Assembly: GCF_002285265.1 (NCBI RefSeq) | Contig: NZ_NSJB01000001.1 | Coordinates: forward strand, 1 to 64,000 | Reading direction: 5' to 3' | Source: Vandammella animalimorsus | GTDB taxonomy: Bacteria > Pseudomonadota > Gammaproteobacteria > Burkholderiales > Burkholderiaceae_C | DNA length: 64,000 bases | Shown: one piece after another, positions 28,815 to 36,994 of the stretch | Numbering within the stretch: the first letter of the stretch is position 1 | Layout of the letters: each line of letters starts with the position of its first letter | Notes under the pieces: model-generated | The model's input: only the letters and a program-made list of their open reading frames with translations | The model's database searches: none | What the model was told of the DNA's origin: nothing | Made by a program: the position numbers and the translations under genes

Positions 28815-29966
28815 ATGGCCTTGATCGAGATCGACCAACTGGTATTCGAATACCCTGGGCATCGCGCGCTCGATGGCGTCAGCCTGCGCCTGGAGCGCGG
28901 CAGCGTCACGGCGCTGGTGGGGCCCAACGGGGCGGGCAAGTCCACCTTGCTGCGCTGCATGGCCGGGCTGGAGACGCCGCTGTCCGGGCAGATCCGCATC
29001 GATGGCATTTCGGTGATCGATGCGCCGCGCCAGGTGCATCGCAAGCTGGGCTATCTCTCGGACTTCTTCGGCCTGTACGAAGGCTTGCGCGTGCGGCAAT
29101 GCCTGGCCTATGCCGCGCTGGCCGTGGGGGTGGCGCGGCAGCAGCTGCCCGGGCGCGTGGCGCAGGTGGCGCAGGCCATGGACTTGACGGCGCTGCTGCA
29201 GCGCCGCCCGGGCGAGCTCTCGCGCGGGCAGCGCCAGCGCCTGGCCATTGGCCAGGCCATCATCCACAGCCCGCAGGTGCTGTTGCTCGACGAGCCGGCC
29301 AGCGGCCTGGACCCGCAGGCGCGCAGCAGCTTGGCGGCGCTGTTTCGCCAGCTGCAGGCGCAGGGCATGACGCTGCTGGTCTCCAGCCACATCCTCAGCG
29401 AGCTGGACGAATACAGCACCCACATCCTCAGCATCCGCCAGGGGCGCATCGTCAGCCATGAGGATTTGCGCGCCAGCCCGCACTGGCCCCAGCCTGCCGG
29501 GCCAGATGCGCCAGCGGCAGCAGATGCGCCGCAGCGCCAGCAGCGGGATCCGCACCTGTATCCGCATTTGCTGGAACTGGCCTGCGCCCCTGATGAGGAG
29601 CAGGCGCTGCAGGCCCGCCTCGAAGCCGCCTGGGCCCAGCTGCCGCACAGCCAGGGCCTGCCGCCGCCAGCGCGCCACGCATCGGCATCGCCGCCATCGG
29701 TCCTGCCGCCCTCGCCGGCAGGGCAGGCCCACTGGGTACCCAATGGCGCAGAGCCTGCGGTCAGCCTGCAATGGCAGCTCTGGCTGCCCGCTGCAGCGAC
29801 CGCGCGCGCCCAGCTCGTGCAGCAGCTGGTGGCCGCAGGCCTGCCGGTGGCCGGGCTGTGGCCGCTGCGCCTGCGCTTGCAGGAGCGCTATGCGCGCAGC
29901 TTGCAAACCGAGCCGCCCAGCCCGTGGCCGACCGAGCAACCCCCACACGCAGGAGAGCGCCCATGA
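28815..29966 (+). CDS. ABC transporter ATP-binding protein
   Basis: 383 residues. Walker A VGPNGAGKST (~36-45), signature ELSRGQRQRLAIGQA, Walker B VLLLDEPASGLD and the switch His in LLVSSHILSELDE. It is an ABC-2-type exporter ATPase. The C-terminal ~150 residues beyond the usual ~230 are Pro/Ala-rich and poorly conserved, then show a short folded segment (AVSLQWQLWLPAAATARAQL). Such a tail also occurs in lipid and drug exporters. GGAGGAGC precedes the ATG. It overlaps the permease gene by 4 bases. The substrate is not evident. Confidence 0.88.
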   Translation: MALIEIDQLVFEYPGHRALDGVSLRLERGSVTALVGPNGAGKSTLLRCMAGLETPLSGQIRIDGISVIDAPRQVHRKLGYLSDFFGLYEGLRVRQCLAYAALAVGVARQQLPGRVAQVAQAMDLTALLQRRPGELSRGQRQRLAIGQAIIHSPQVLLLDEPASGLDPQARSSLAALFRQLQAQGMTLLVSSHILSELDEYSTHILSIRQGRIVSHEDLRASPHWPQPAGPDAPAAADAPQRQQRDPHLYPHLLELACAPDEEQALQARLEAAWAQLPHSQGLPPPARHASASPPSVLPPSPAGQAHWVPNGAEPAVSLQWQLWLPAAATARAQLVQQLVAAGLPVAGLWPLRLRLQERYARSLQTEPPSPWPTEQPPHAGERP

Positions 29967-31411
29967 TGCTTGGCAACCCTGAATTCCAACGTCAGCTCTG
30001 GCTGCGCTGGGGCCCCTGGCATGGGCTGTGGCTGCTGCTGTTCGTGGCCCTGGCGGCGTTGGTGGTGGCCGTGCTGTCCGCCCCCGGCGAGCGCCTGCGC
30101 AACGTGCTGTACGTGGCCTTGCTCACCATGTGCCTGGCGCCGGTGTTCCCCGGGGCCAGCACGGCGGGCAGAAGCTTGCAGGAAGAGCTGGTGCAAAACA
30201 CCTGGGATTGGCAGCGCCTGAGCGCGCTGGGCCCCTGGCAAATGGCCTGGGGCAAGCTGCTGGGCAGCACGCTGCCGATGTGGCTGCTGGCGCTGGTGTG
30301 CGCCGCGCTGGCGCAGGCGCTGGCCTGGCTTTGGCACTTGCGCCTGGCCAGCCTGCCGCCTGAGGGTGAGGACTGGGCGCCGCTGCTGGCCGAGCCGATA
30401 CAGGCCCATGCCCACCTGGCCGAGCTGGTCTGGCTGGCGCCCAAGCTGGCCCTGCTGGCGCTGTTGTGGGGCCTGGCGCTGCAGGCCTTTGCCATGGCCA
30501 GCGCGCCGATGAAGATCGACGCCGAACGCCAGCGCCGCAATCAGCCCGGCATGCGCGTGGCCGTGCTGGTCATGCTGGCCTGGATGCTGTTCTCGACCTT
30601 GCAGCAAGAGCAAATACTGGATTTCGGCCTCAAACGCTGGTGGGGCCAGTCGCTGGGCTTTTTCGAGCTGGGCTGGCTGTTTGGCCTGGCCGCGCTGGGC
30701 CTGAACCTGCTGGCCCTGTGGCGCACCATGGGCATGCGCCTGGATGTGCCGGCGCTGCCCTGGGCCATGCCGCTGGGCTGCATGGCGGCCGCGGCCATGC
30801 TGGCTGGCCTGTGGCCGCACGCGCCGGGTGCCCGGCATTGGCTGGTCGTGACGGCATACCTGGCTCTGGGCTGCAGCCTGCTGACCTGCCTGAGCCAGCG
30901 CGAAACGGCCTTTGCGCAATGGCGGCGCGTGCAGGTCTGCTGGGGCCAGCAGCGCTGGCTGGCCGGCTGGCAGGCCATGCCCTTGTGGCCGGTGAGCTGG
31001 TGCCTGGCCGCCGCCGCAACGCTGGCCCTGCTGCTGTGGCCGGCTGCCGGCGCGGGCGACGGCACATTCCAGCGCGCGCTGCCCTTGCTGCTGCTGGCGC
31101 TGCTGCGCGATGCCGGCTTCGTCCTGCTGTGGGCCTTGCAGCCCATCGGGCTGCGCCGCCTGGGCCCGGCGCTGAGCCTTGGCTGGGTGGCGCTGGGCAT
31201 CATGCTGCCCCTGATGCTGCTGAGCACGGGGAACTTCCCGCTGGCGCTGGCCGTGCAACCCTGGCTGGCGCCATTCATGCCGCCGCTGCGGCTCGATGCG
31301 CTGCACTGGCTGGTGCTGGCCCTGCAGCTGGGCGGCATGGCGCTGCTGGTCTGGCGCGCCTGGCGCCAGCGCGTGGCGCAGTTGGAAATGGCCGGGCCGC
31401 AGCCGCGCTGA
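29963..31411 (+). CDS. ABC-2-type transporter permease (polytopic membrane protein)
   Basis: 482 residues with about 12 hydrophobic helices, the first after ~22 residues (GLWLLLFVALAALVVAVLSA). A cytosolic segment RSLQEELVQNTWDWQRLSAL precedes the second helix pair, as in ABC permeases of the gliding/Nat type. The ATG overlaps the stop of the ATP-binding gene by 4 bases (ATGATG), so it is the partner permease. The size suggests a fused or double-length membrane subunit. The substrate is unknown. Confidence 0.75.
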   Translation: MMLGNPEFQRQLWLRWGPWHGLWLLLFVALAALVVAVLSAPGERLRNVLYVALLTMCLAPVFPGASTAGRSLQEELVQNTWDWQRLSALGPWQMAWGKLLGSTLPMWLLALVCAALAQALAWLWHLRLASLPPEGEDWAPLLAEPIQAHAHLAELVWLAPKLALLALLWGLALQAFAMASAPMKIDAERQRRNQPGMRVAVLVMLAWMLFSTLQQEQILDFGLKRWWGQSLGFFELGWLFGLAALGLNLLALWRTMGMRLDVPALPWAMPLGCMAAAAMLAGLWPHAPGARHWLVVTAYLALGCSLLTCLSQRETAFAQWRRVQVCWGQQRWLAGWQAMPLWPVSWCLAAAATLALLLWPAAGAGDGTFQRALPLLLLALLRDAGFVLLWALQPIGLRRLGPALSLGWVALGIMLPLMLLSTGNFPLALAVQPWLAPFMPPLRLDALHWLVLALQLGGMALLVWRAWRQRVAQLEMAGPQPR

Positions 31412-31435
31412 AGCCAGAGCCGCTGGCCCGGCGGC

Positions 31436-32080
31436 TCAACTGCTGGGCGACAAGCTGCGAAAGGTTCGGAAGGTCAGGTTCACGCGCGGCGCATGCACCC
31501 GCGCGGACTTCATCAGCGCGTGCTGCCAGTGCGTTTGCGTGGCGCCGCGCATCACGATCAGCTGGCCGTGCTGCAGCAGCAGCGCGCGCTTCTCGCCGCT
31601 GCGCCGGTGGCGCAAGGCGAACTTGCGCGTCGCCCCGAGGCTGAGCGAGGCAATCACCGTCTGCGGCCCCAGCTCGGCTTCGTCATCGCTGTGCCAGGCC
31701 ATGCCTTGCGTGCCGTCGGTGTAGAGGTTGAGCAGGCAGGAGTTGAAGCGCGTGGGGCTGATCGGGGCAATCGCCGCCTCCACCCGCGCCTTGATGGCCA
31801 GCAGCGCATCCGTCCACGGCAGCGCGGTGCGGGTCGCGCCGGAGTAGCGGTAGTCGAACGCCGCATCGCCATACCAGGCCACTTGCCGCGCGGTGACGAT
31901 GCGCCTGCCGTAAATCACCGCCTCGTCATGCCGCCAGGGGATTTCATCGAGCAGATAGCGCAAGAGGCCATCGGCCTCATCCGGCGCAAACACCGCGCCG
32001 TAATCGTTGACGATGCCATCGAAGGGCAGCAGGTTGGCTGCCGGATCGGGCGCGCTGGCAAACAGGTCAGGGGTGTTCAT
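31436..32080 (-). CDS. alkB: AlkB-type DNA/RNA dealkylation dioxygenase
   Basis: 214 residues. Fe(II)/2-oxoglutarate dioxygenase that removes 1-methyladenine and 3-methylcytosine lesions by oxidation. Iron ligands are His and Asp in GMAWHSDDEAEL and His in THWQHALMKS; the 2-oxoglutarate-binding Arg pair is in RVNLTFRTFR. The substrate-loop region NSCLLNLYTDGTQG is typical. Length is normal for this compact subfamily (AlkB2/3-like). It is the last gene of a minus-strand group that runs ada-remnant, DUF2834, SDR, alkB, so alkylation repair was probably the theme of the locus. Confidence 0.92.
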   Translation of the reverse strand: MNTPDLFASAPDPAANLLPFDGIVNDYGAVFAPDEADGLLRYLLDEIPWRHDEAVIYGRRIVTARQVAWYGDAAFDYRYSGATRTALPWTDALLAIKARVEAAIAPISPTRFNSCLLNLYTDGTQGMAWHSDDEAELGPQTVIASLSLGATRKFALRHRRSGEKRALLLQHGQLIVMRGATQTHWQHALMKSARVHAPRVNLTFRTFRSLSPSS

Positions 32081-32092
32081 GCGGCGCCCGCG

Positions 32093-32812
32093 CTACAAGC
32101 CCTTGCGCATGATGCGCTGCGCCAGCGCGGGCGAGAGGCGCTGGATCAGCGCCAGCAGGCGGGTTTTGCCGCCCAGCACCTCATGGCGGCCGGCCGCGAA
32201 AGCGCGCCAGAACTCGGCGGCCAATGCATCGGGGCTGATCTTGCCCTTGCCGCGGCCTTGGGTCATGGCGGTATCGACCAAGGGCGGCAACAGCTCGAAC
32301 ACTTGCACCGGCGTGCCTTCCAGCTGCCAGCGCAGGGTTTGCGAAAAGCTGTGCAACGCAGCCTTGCTGGCGCAATAGATGCTGGCCGCCTCCTTGGGCA
32401 CCAGCGCCAGACCCGAGGAGACATTGACGATGGCTGCCTGCCGCTGGCGCAGCAGCACGGGCAGAAACGCATGGGTCAGCAGCACCGGCGCGGCCAGATT
32501 GGTTTCCAGCTCGTGGCGGATGTCGGACTGGTCTTGCTCAAGCAGAGGACGGTTGATCTGGATGCCGGCGTTGTTGACCAGGATGGAAATATCGCCATGC
32601 GCCTGCAACAGCCGGGCGCGGTCGGCGGGCTGTGTGATGTCGGCCACTTCCGTTTGTGCGCCGGGCAAGGCGCGCGCCGCTTCGGCCAGGGCATCGGCGC
32701 GGCGGCCTACCAGCACCACCGAGTTGCCCGCGGCATGGAAGCGCTTGGCCAGCGCCAGCCCGATGCCGCTGGCGCCGCCAGTGATCAGCACTTTGTGGCC
32801 GGATGTGTTCAT
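32093..32812 (-). CDS. Short-chain dehydrogenase/reductase (DltE-like)
   Basis: 239 residues. Classical SDR: the nucleotide-binding TGGASGIGLALAKRF with the NADP-type Arg in LVGRRADAL, the structural NNAG (LVNNAGIQ), catalytic Ser in VNVSSGLAL and YxxxK in IYCASKAAL. It belongs to the DltE/YdfG-like group; its substrate is unknown. It overlaps the DUF2834 gene by 4 bases and is followed by alkB after 12 bases, so these are one operon. Confidence 0.9.
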   Translation of the reverse strand: MNTSGHKVLITGGASGIGLALAKRFHAAGNSVVLVGRRADALAEAARALPGAQTEVADITQPADRARLLQAHGDISILVNNAGIQINRPLLEQDQSDIRHELETNLAAPVLLTHAFLPVLLRQRQAAIVNVSSGLALVPKEAASIYCASKAALHSFSQTLRWQLEGTPVQVFELLPPLVDTAMTQGRGKGKISPDALAAEFWRAFAAGRHEVLGGKTRLLALIQRLSPALAQRIMRKGL

Positions 32813-33141
32813 GGGTTTGCTCCTTGCGATGAAGCGTGGTCAAGATGCCGCTGGCGCAGCCACAGAAACAGCGGCAGCGCCAGTGACACGCCAACCGCCA
32901 GCCCCAGCAAGGCCAGCGGCCCGTGTCGCAGGCCGAGGCGGCGGCTTTCGGCCAGCACAAAGGCGATCAGCGCCAAGGCTGATACCAGCACATCGGCCCA
33001 GGCAAAGGCCGACAGCCGGTCGGCCTGAATTTGCTGCCACATCAGCGGCAGGTGCAGGCCGTGCTCGGCCAGCCAAGGGATGAACTGCGCCAGCGGCAAG
33101 GCGGTGCCGATCAGGCAGGCCAGGGCGTAAAAGGTTTTCAT
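32809..33141 (-). CDS. DUF2834 small membrane protein
   Basis: 110 residues with three hydrophobic helices (FYALACLIGTALPLAQFI, VLVSALALIAFVLAE, ALLGLAVGVSLALPLFLWL). The motif FAWADVLVSALALIAFV, with a conserved acidic residue, and a Glu-Ser-Arg-Arg after the second helix fit the DUF2834 family, of unknown function. It overlaps the SDR gene by 4 bases, and its ATG overlaps the stop of the decayed ada-like frame. Confidence 0.8.
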   Translation of the reverse strand: MKTFYALACLIGTALPLAQFIPWLAEHGLHLPLMWQQIQADRLSAFAWADVLVSALALIAFVLAESRRLGLRHGPLALLGLAVGVSLALPLFLWLRQRHLDHASSQGANP

Positions 33142-33535
33142 GCTTGCTCCTTCATCAACAGCGTCATGCTGGCCAGCGCACCAGCGCGCTCATCGGCAAA
33201 GGCCAGCCAGCACAGGCCGTGGCCGGTGGCGGCCAGCAACACCTGGCCCCAGGGGCGTGGCGGCGAACTGGTGGCGGATCTCAAGGCCAGCGCCGCCCGT
33301 CTTGTGCCCGTCTTGTATTCGCCCGGCGTCATGCCCTCGATGGTGACGAACGAATCATGCAGGCGGCCAGCACCGCCTTGGCATGGGCCAGGCTGAGGCG
33401 CTGCAACATCTTATTCGGGCTGAGATGCACGTGGGCGGCGCGCGCTTCCAGCGATGGCTGCTCGCGGGCGTGGTCGTAGAGATATTCGATGGCGGCCGCG
33501 ACGCGGGCCAAGGCGGGGGAGGGAAAAGACTGCAT
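33138..33535 (-). pseudogene. Decayed Ada-like methyltransferase/AraC-type regulator
   Basis: The N-terminal piece (MQSFPSPALARVAAAIEYLY, HVHLSP) is the AraC-type helix-turn-helix start of Ada-family methylated-DNA-protein-cysteine methyltransferases. The second helix-turn-helix is internally deleted (HLSPNK joins LQRLSLAHAKAVL). A frameshift follows, then MTPGEYKTG in a second frame and another shift at RHQFAAT. The later part (GQVLLAATGHGLCWLAFADE) is the start of the methyltransferase domain. It ends at a stop (MTLLMKEQA) before the PCHR active-site cysteine, which is missing. At least two frameshifts and a truncation leave no working enzyme. The intact ancestor would have controlled the adaptive alkylation response with alkB. 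Confidence 0.75.
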
Positions 33536-33872
33536 GGGGCGCGAGCGAGGAAGGCGGATGATGCGGCGGATGCCCTGCATGGCAGGCCGCACGCATGGCA
33601 ACTCAAACACCGTCGTCCCTCCAGCGAAGGTGAGAGTCCGGCACAACCGTCGCAATTGGATGTGAAGGCATACAATGCCGCGCTGGTTTCAAGGGAGCTT
33701 TTGAAAACCTACTGCGCGAACATCTGGTGGCCGCCGGCGCTGCTCGGAATGCTCATGCTTTGCTGGATACGCGGCGCTTTCTGCGCTGCGGCGACCACCA
33801 TCGGCCATCGGCTCGCACCGAGTCTTCGAAGACGGTGACTCAGAGGCTCCAAGCACATATCGAGGATTTCTT
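33536..33872. other. Intergenic region between the ada remnant and the MliC-like gene
   Basis: A 337-base gap. The stretch GGTGAGAGTCCGGCACAACC at ~33630 looks like a structured-RNA piece but lacks partners to call a riboswitch. A -10-like CATACAAT lies at ~33667. The ATG at 33873 of the lipoprotein has GAGGATTTCTT before it. Nothing else was recognised. Confidence 0.4.
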
Positions 33873-34250
33873 ATGCACACACTGAAATGGATGGCGCCGT
33901 TGCTGGCGGCCTTGCTGGCAAGCGCCTGTGTCAGCCTGGACGGCGTCAGCAGCCCGGGCGCGGGCGCGTACCAGCTCGATGGCCATTACCGCGCCTTCCA
34001 TTGCGACAACGGTTACCGGGTGAGCATCAAGTACAAGTCCGCAGAACAGATCAGCATCAACTTCAGCACGGGCAAGGACATTTTCGTCGCCATCGCCAAC
34101 AGTGCGCCCTCGGCTTCCGGCGCGCAGTACGTCAATGATCTGGGCAATCTGCGCTGGCAGGAGCGCGGCGACATGGCGCATTTCACCTATCCCGCCAGCG
34201 ATTGGCGCAGCAGCGGCCGCCTGCTGGAGACCACTTGCCGCGTCAAATGA
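33873..34250 (+). CDS. MliC-like lipoprotein (C-type lysozyme inhibitor family)
   Basis: 125 residues. A lipoprotein signal ends in LLASAC (Cys 19). The mature part shows the MliC fold signature: FHCDNGYRVSIKYKS, a central SASGAQYVNDLGNLRWQERG, with a C-terminal Cys in LLETTCRVK that could pair with the Cys in FHCDNG. MliC/PliC proteins sit in the outer membrane and block host or competitor c-type lysozyme. The segment that inserts in the lysozyme active site is SASGAQY. Assigned from the motif; sequence similarity to characterised members is modest. Confidence 0.75.
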   Translation: MHTLKWMAPLLAALLASACVSLDGVSSPGAGAYQLDGHYRAFHCDNGYRVSIKYKSAEQISINFSTGKDIFVAIANSAPSASGAQYVNDLGNLRWQERGDMAHFTYPASDWRSSGRLLETTCRVK

Positions 34251-34350
34251 GCCAAGGCAAGTCGAGCTGAGCCGGGGGCCGCAGCGGGCGTCCGCGCGGG
34301 CCTGCCAGCGTGTTCCGATGGCCGGGCCTGCAAGGCAGGCCGGGTGGCAG

Positions 34351-34973
34351 TCAACAGGCCGTGACGAAGGCTTGCAGCGCCGCCCAGACCAGTGCCGGCT
34401 GCCCGGCGATGGCCTCGTGCGCGGCAAAGGGCACTGGCATCAGATGCGCCTGGGGCAGCACAGTCTTGAGCGCGGCCCAGTCGGACAGCGAGAGCAGAAA
34501 ATCGTCCTCGCCGCGCAGGCTGAGCAGTGGGGCGCGGATCTGCGCGCCAGATAGGCGGCCACTTGTGCCGGCATGCGCTTGCGCGCAAAGGCTTCGTCCA
34601 GCGCCTCGTACAGCGGGCGGATGGCGGCCAGTTGGCGGCTGTGCCAGTGCGCGCCGATGGTGCTCAGGCGCGCAACCCTATCCGGGTGGCGCGCGGCCAG
34701 CCGGCAGGCGGCGATGCCGCCATCGCTGAAGCCGATCACGGCGCAGCGCGCCACGCCCAGCGTTTGCAGCACATGGCGGGCATCACCAGCCAGTTGCGCA
34801 TAACTCAAGGGCGCATCGCCCAGGGTGAAGCGGCCATGGCTGCGGCTGTCGAGGGCGATGACGTGAAAGTCCTGCTGCAAGCGCGGCAGCAGCGGCGCGA
34901 AATCATCCTCAGACCCCAGGCCGCCGTGCAGCAGCAAAACGGCCGGGACATCGCTGCGGCCGCTCACAGCCAC
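34351..34973 (-). pseudogene. Alpha/beta hydrolase with frameshift
   Basis: The N-terminal part has the oxyanion-hole VLLLHGGLGSEDDFAPL and the nucleophile elbow VIGFSDGGIAACRLAA (Ser in GFSDGG). Near 34555 the frame breaks after MPAQVAAYLA. The remaining homologous part continues in another frame (IRAPLLSLRGEDDFLLSLSD) with the acid residue (EDD) and catalytic His (VPFAAHEAI), ending at 34351-34353. So the catalytic triad is complete only if the frame is restored. The N-terminus also lacks a good start (no ribosome binding site; the first ATG leads to a stop). Either a recent pseudogene or a sequencing indel. Substrate unknown. Confidence 0.7.
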
Positions 34974-34977
34974 ATGC

Positions 34978-35098
34978 AGGGCCGCTCATAGGCGGAGGAT
35001 TCGTGGCTGAGCCGAAAACAGGGCCATCTTGGGTGAAAGGTTTGCGTGTCGTGAAAATGCGCTGGATGATGCTCCCCTTCACCTGCCAACAACCGCCA
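34978..35098 (+). repeat. Cassette-boundary repeat, copy 1
   Basis: This ~110-120-base segment recurs nearly identically at 37842-37950 (both contain GAGCCAAAAACAGGGCCATC-like and GGTTTGCGTGTCGTGAAAAT stretches). A third, partial copy is at 35697-35738, sharing the end (TTCACCTGCCAACAA). It lies directly upstream of the first immunity-like gene. It seems to mark the edges of gene cassettes in this patchwork. Confidence 0.8.
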
Positions 35099-35119
35099 TG
35101 CTGTTCGATAAGAGGCCAT

Positions 35120-35527
35120 ATGAATGTGACATCTATGCCATTCTCCGACGCTGAGCTGTACTGCCAGCTTTACGTATCCGGCGCGTCTGATCCGGATACG
35201 CTGGCTGCCGCCCTGGGAGAGATTGCGCAGGGTCACGTCACCCAAGGCGCTGCGTTGGTGCAAGCCCCGTTGCTGGACATGTCCGTGCATGCCGAGTCGC
35301 GGCACCTGCCTCTGAGCGATACGCAGGATGACTTCACCTTGTGGCGGCACTTCGTGGAGGTGGACGCTGCTGACGACGAGATCACTTTCCAGGCCTTTTT
35401 GGCCGCGCTCGCGCGATTGGTGGCCGCCTTGCGCGCGCGCGGGCTGCGCGTGGTGGCAGCCTGTGATTTTGAAGCGCAGCTGGAAGCGGCCGTTCAGGCG
35501 ATCCTGGCGGATGAAGGGCGTCCATGA
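35120..35527 (+). CDS. Orphan immunity-like protein (unrecognised family, first of a tandem pair)
   Basis: 135 residues with an acidic character. Core ELYCQLYVSGASDPDTLAAA near the start, a central DFTLWRHFVEVDAAD and an end that reads LRARGLRVVAACDFEAQLEA. The DLYC/ELYC start and the RVVAACDFE end are typical of small proteins that neighbour polymorphic or contact-dependent toxins, where they act as cytosolic immunity proteins; I infer this role by look and context, not by a verified hit. AAGAGG lies before the ATG. It overlaps the next, truncated paralog by 4 bases (ATGA). No toxin gene is present in the window. Confidence 0.55.
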   Translation: MNVTSMPFSDAELYCQLYVSGASDPDTLAAALGEIAQGHVTQGAALVQAPLLDMSVHAESRHLPLSDTQDDFTLWRHFVEVDAADDEITFQAFLAALARLVAALRARGLRVVAACDFEAQLEAAVQAILADEGRP

Positions 35528-35796
35528 ACCACGGCGCTGACCTGTACTGCAAGCTGTTCGTGTCGGGCGCTGCGGATGACGAAGCCCTGAGCGCAGCGGT
35601 GAATGCGGCGCTGCGTGAAGACGCCGGACGGGCAGCGGCGGGCGCTGATGCTGTGCCGATGCTGGACATCGCCCGTCATCTATCTGTCGCATCCCGGATG
35701 ATGCGCCCCTTCACCTGCCAACAAGCGCCATGCCGTTTGACGACGCCCCCCCGCCCCCCGCATCGCAAGCCCCGCGGACTTGGCACGCCACGCTGA
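35524..35796 (+). pseudogene. Truncated paralog of the upstream immunity-like gene
   Basis: The first ~55 residues (ADLYCKLFVSGAADDEALSA, VPMLDIARHLS) repeat the start of the preceding protein. At ~35690 the sequence switches to the cassette-boundary repeat (GGATGATGCGCC...CACCTGCCAACAA), after which the frame reads as Pro/Arg-rich nonsense to its stop. So recombination at the repeat has removed the C-terminal half. Confidence 0.7.
35697..35738 (+). repeat. Cassette-boundary repeat, partial copy
   Basis: Matches 35064-35112 closely, including the trailing ATGCCGTTTGA that corresponds to ATGCTGTTCGA at 35098. It is the point where the truncated paralog ends, so it marks a recombination joint. 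Confidence 0.7.
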
Positions 35797-35936
35797 TCGA
35801 GGCCACGCGCAGCGGCGTGCGGCCCGAGCAGGGCGTGTTCACCCAAGCCATGCCCCCGCTGGCGGCCAGCGCACGCGCGCTGGGAATTTTGAGGCGCGCG
35901 AAAGCCTTTTTGTTGGCCCATCCGGTAAGGCTGTGA
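35730..35936 (+). CDS. Short open frame after the partial repeat (doubtful)
   Basis: 68 residues starting MPFDDAPPPP; it contains TWHATLIEATRSGVRPEQGV and ends AFLLAHPVRL. The frame starts at the ATG that is part of the repeat. Composition is GC-rich like the host genes, unlike the following AT-rich genes. It may be a remnant of a host gene start joined to other DNA. Not recognised. Confidence 0.3.
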   Translation: MPFDDAPPPPASQAPRTWHATLIEATRSGVRPEQGVFTQAMPPLAASARALGILRRAKAFLLAHPVRL

Positions 35937-36021
35937 AAATTGAGAGCCATTTCATAATTCTTGAGGATGGATCGCGAAGTTTAACCGCTGTTACTCCATT
36001 CAACTGGCTAAGGAGTAAAAA

Positions 36022-36366
36022 TTGAATTTTCCGGATACGGCTGAGTTCCTGGAGGCATTCGGTATTGAGCCCGTTGAGGAAGATCCTCATATGGCTTACT
36101 GCCGCTATGTGAGAAAATCTGCCGATGGTTTCCAGGAGCTGGATTTTTCCTTCAGTGCAGTTACAGAGTCATTTCAGGTGGTGCTGCGAGGCGGTGGCAA
36201 AGATTTGATGAAAGTGTCCTCGGAAAGATGTAGGCTTATCGAGATTCGGCGCAATTTGGCTGGATTTGAAATCCATGTGGTTTTCGATATTTCGGGTGCA
36301 ACATCCGAGGCGGTTGTGATTTTTGAGCCGGATATTTATTGTCATTGGTGGACTCTGCGTGACTGA
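36022..36366 (+). CDS. Hypothetical immunity-like protein with AT-rich DNA
   Basis: 114 acidic residues without signal peptide or membrane helix. Visible segments: FLEAFGIEPVEEDPHMAYCR, QELDFSFSAVTESFQVVLRG and a Trp/Tyr-rich end (EPDIYCHWWTLRD). Codons are far less GC-rich than in neighbours (many A/T third positions), a sign of recent transfer. The start is a TTG at 36022 just after AAGGAGTAAAA, an excellent ribosome binding site. Size, acidity and position suggest an immunity protein; I do not recognise the family. Confidence 0.6.
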   Translation: MNFPDTAEFLEAFGIEPVEEDPHMAYCRYVRKSADGFQELDFSFSAVTESFQVVLRGGGKDLMKVSSERCRLIEIRRNLAGFEIHVVFDISGATSEAVVIFEPDIYCHWWTLRD

Positions 36367-36546
36367 AAGAGTTGGTGCAGAAAAATAAAGCATAAAAAGA
36401 CGCTATTGCGCTCGACCCTTTGGCCTGCGCGATTTGACTGCGCTGACGGCAGCCGCTGGCGATGAATTCGCCATGTAACAAAGCGTTATTTTAAATTTAG
36501 ATGGGAAGATTATACACTTCACCCCTGAAAGGGATGTTTTGACAGG

Positions 36547-36948
36547 ATGGAAGCCATGGTAAACAAGCAAATCTCATCCCATAAAAAGAAGCGCCTTCAC
36601 TCTAGGGAAATGGAAGAGATTGCGCGCTTGGCTACGCGGGAGGCGCTCAAAGAGTACCTGTGGCCGCTGACGCCAGAAGACGAAAAAAATCTGACTCTGG
36701 GGGGGATGCGGCGTCATGATGATAAGGATCATGAAACATTCATGCTGTATATATCAGCCGACCCCCCTGAGAATGGCATCGTCCTGACGCAAGCCAAGGT
36801 CAATGCCCTCACGGGCGAGGTGCAGGTCAAGATTTTTCTGCCGCGTCGGCCCGATGCGCCGCCGCTCTCAGATCCCTCCGTCCAGCAGCTGGAACCGGGC
36901 GATGAGAGCAAGACTTGGTTAAGCGAAAGAGGCGACAAGCCATCATAA
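36547..36948 (+). CDS. Hypothetical protein, copy A of a duplicated pair
   Basis: 133 residues. A basic start (MVNKQISSHKKKRLHSREME) leads to an acidic/hydrophobic body (EALKEYLWPLTPEDEKNL, FMLYISADPPENGIVLTQAK, VNALTGEVQVKIFLPRRPDA). The VNALTGEV pattern resembles residue-tag motifs seen in small NTF2-like or YrhB-type immunity proteins, but this is only a resemblance. Nearly identical to copy B at 37409-37807 except for the central loop (GGMRRHDDKDHETFML against GMFIDHPDKDHKTFEL). The start could instead be the ATG at 36556. Confidence 0.6.
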   Translation: MEAMVNKQISSHKKKRLHSREMEEIARLATREALKEYLWPLTPEDEKNLTLGGMRRHDDKDHETFMLYISADPPENGIVLTQAKVNALTGEVQVKIFLPRRPDAPPLSDPSVQQLEPGDESKTWLSERGDKPS

Positions 36949-36994
36949 TGCGCGCCATGCCGCAGAAAAAATATCCTCTCCATTGAAGCAAGCG

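Noticed and set aside
26397-29948. A 1183-codon minus-strand open frame over the Kef and ABC genes
   Set aside because: Gln/His/Arg-rich shadow of clear plus-strand genes.
33620-33680. Possible riboswitch (GGTGAGAGTCCGGCACAACC)
   Set aside because: Only a short piece resembles structured-RNA cores; no matching helices or cobalamin/purine-related gene follows.
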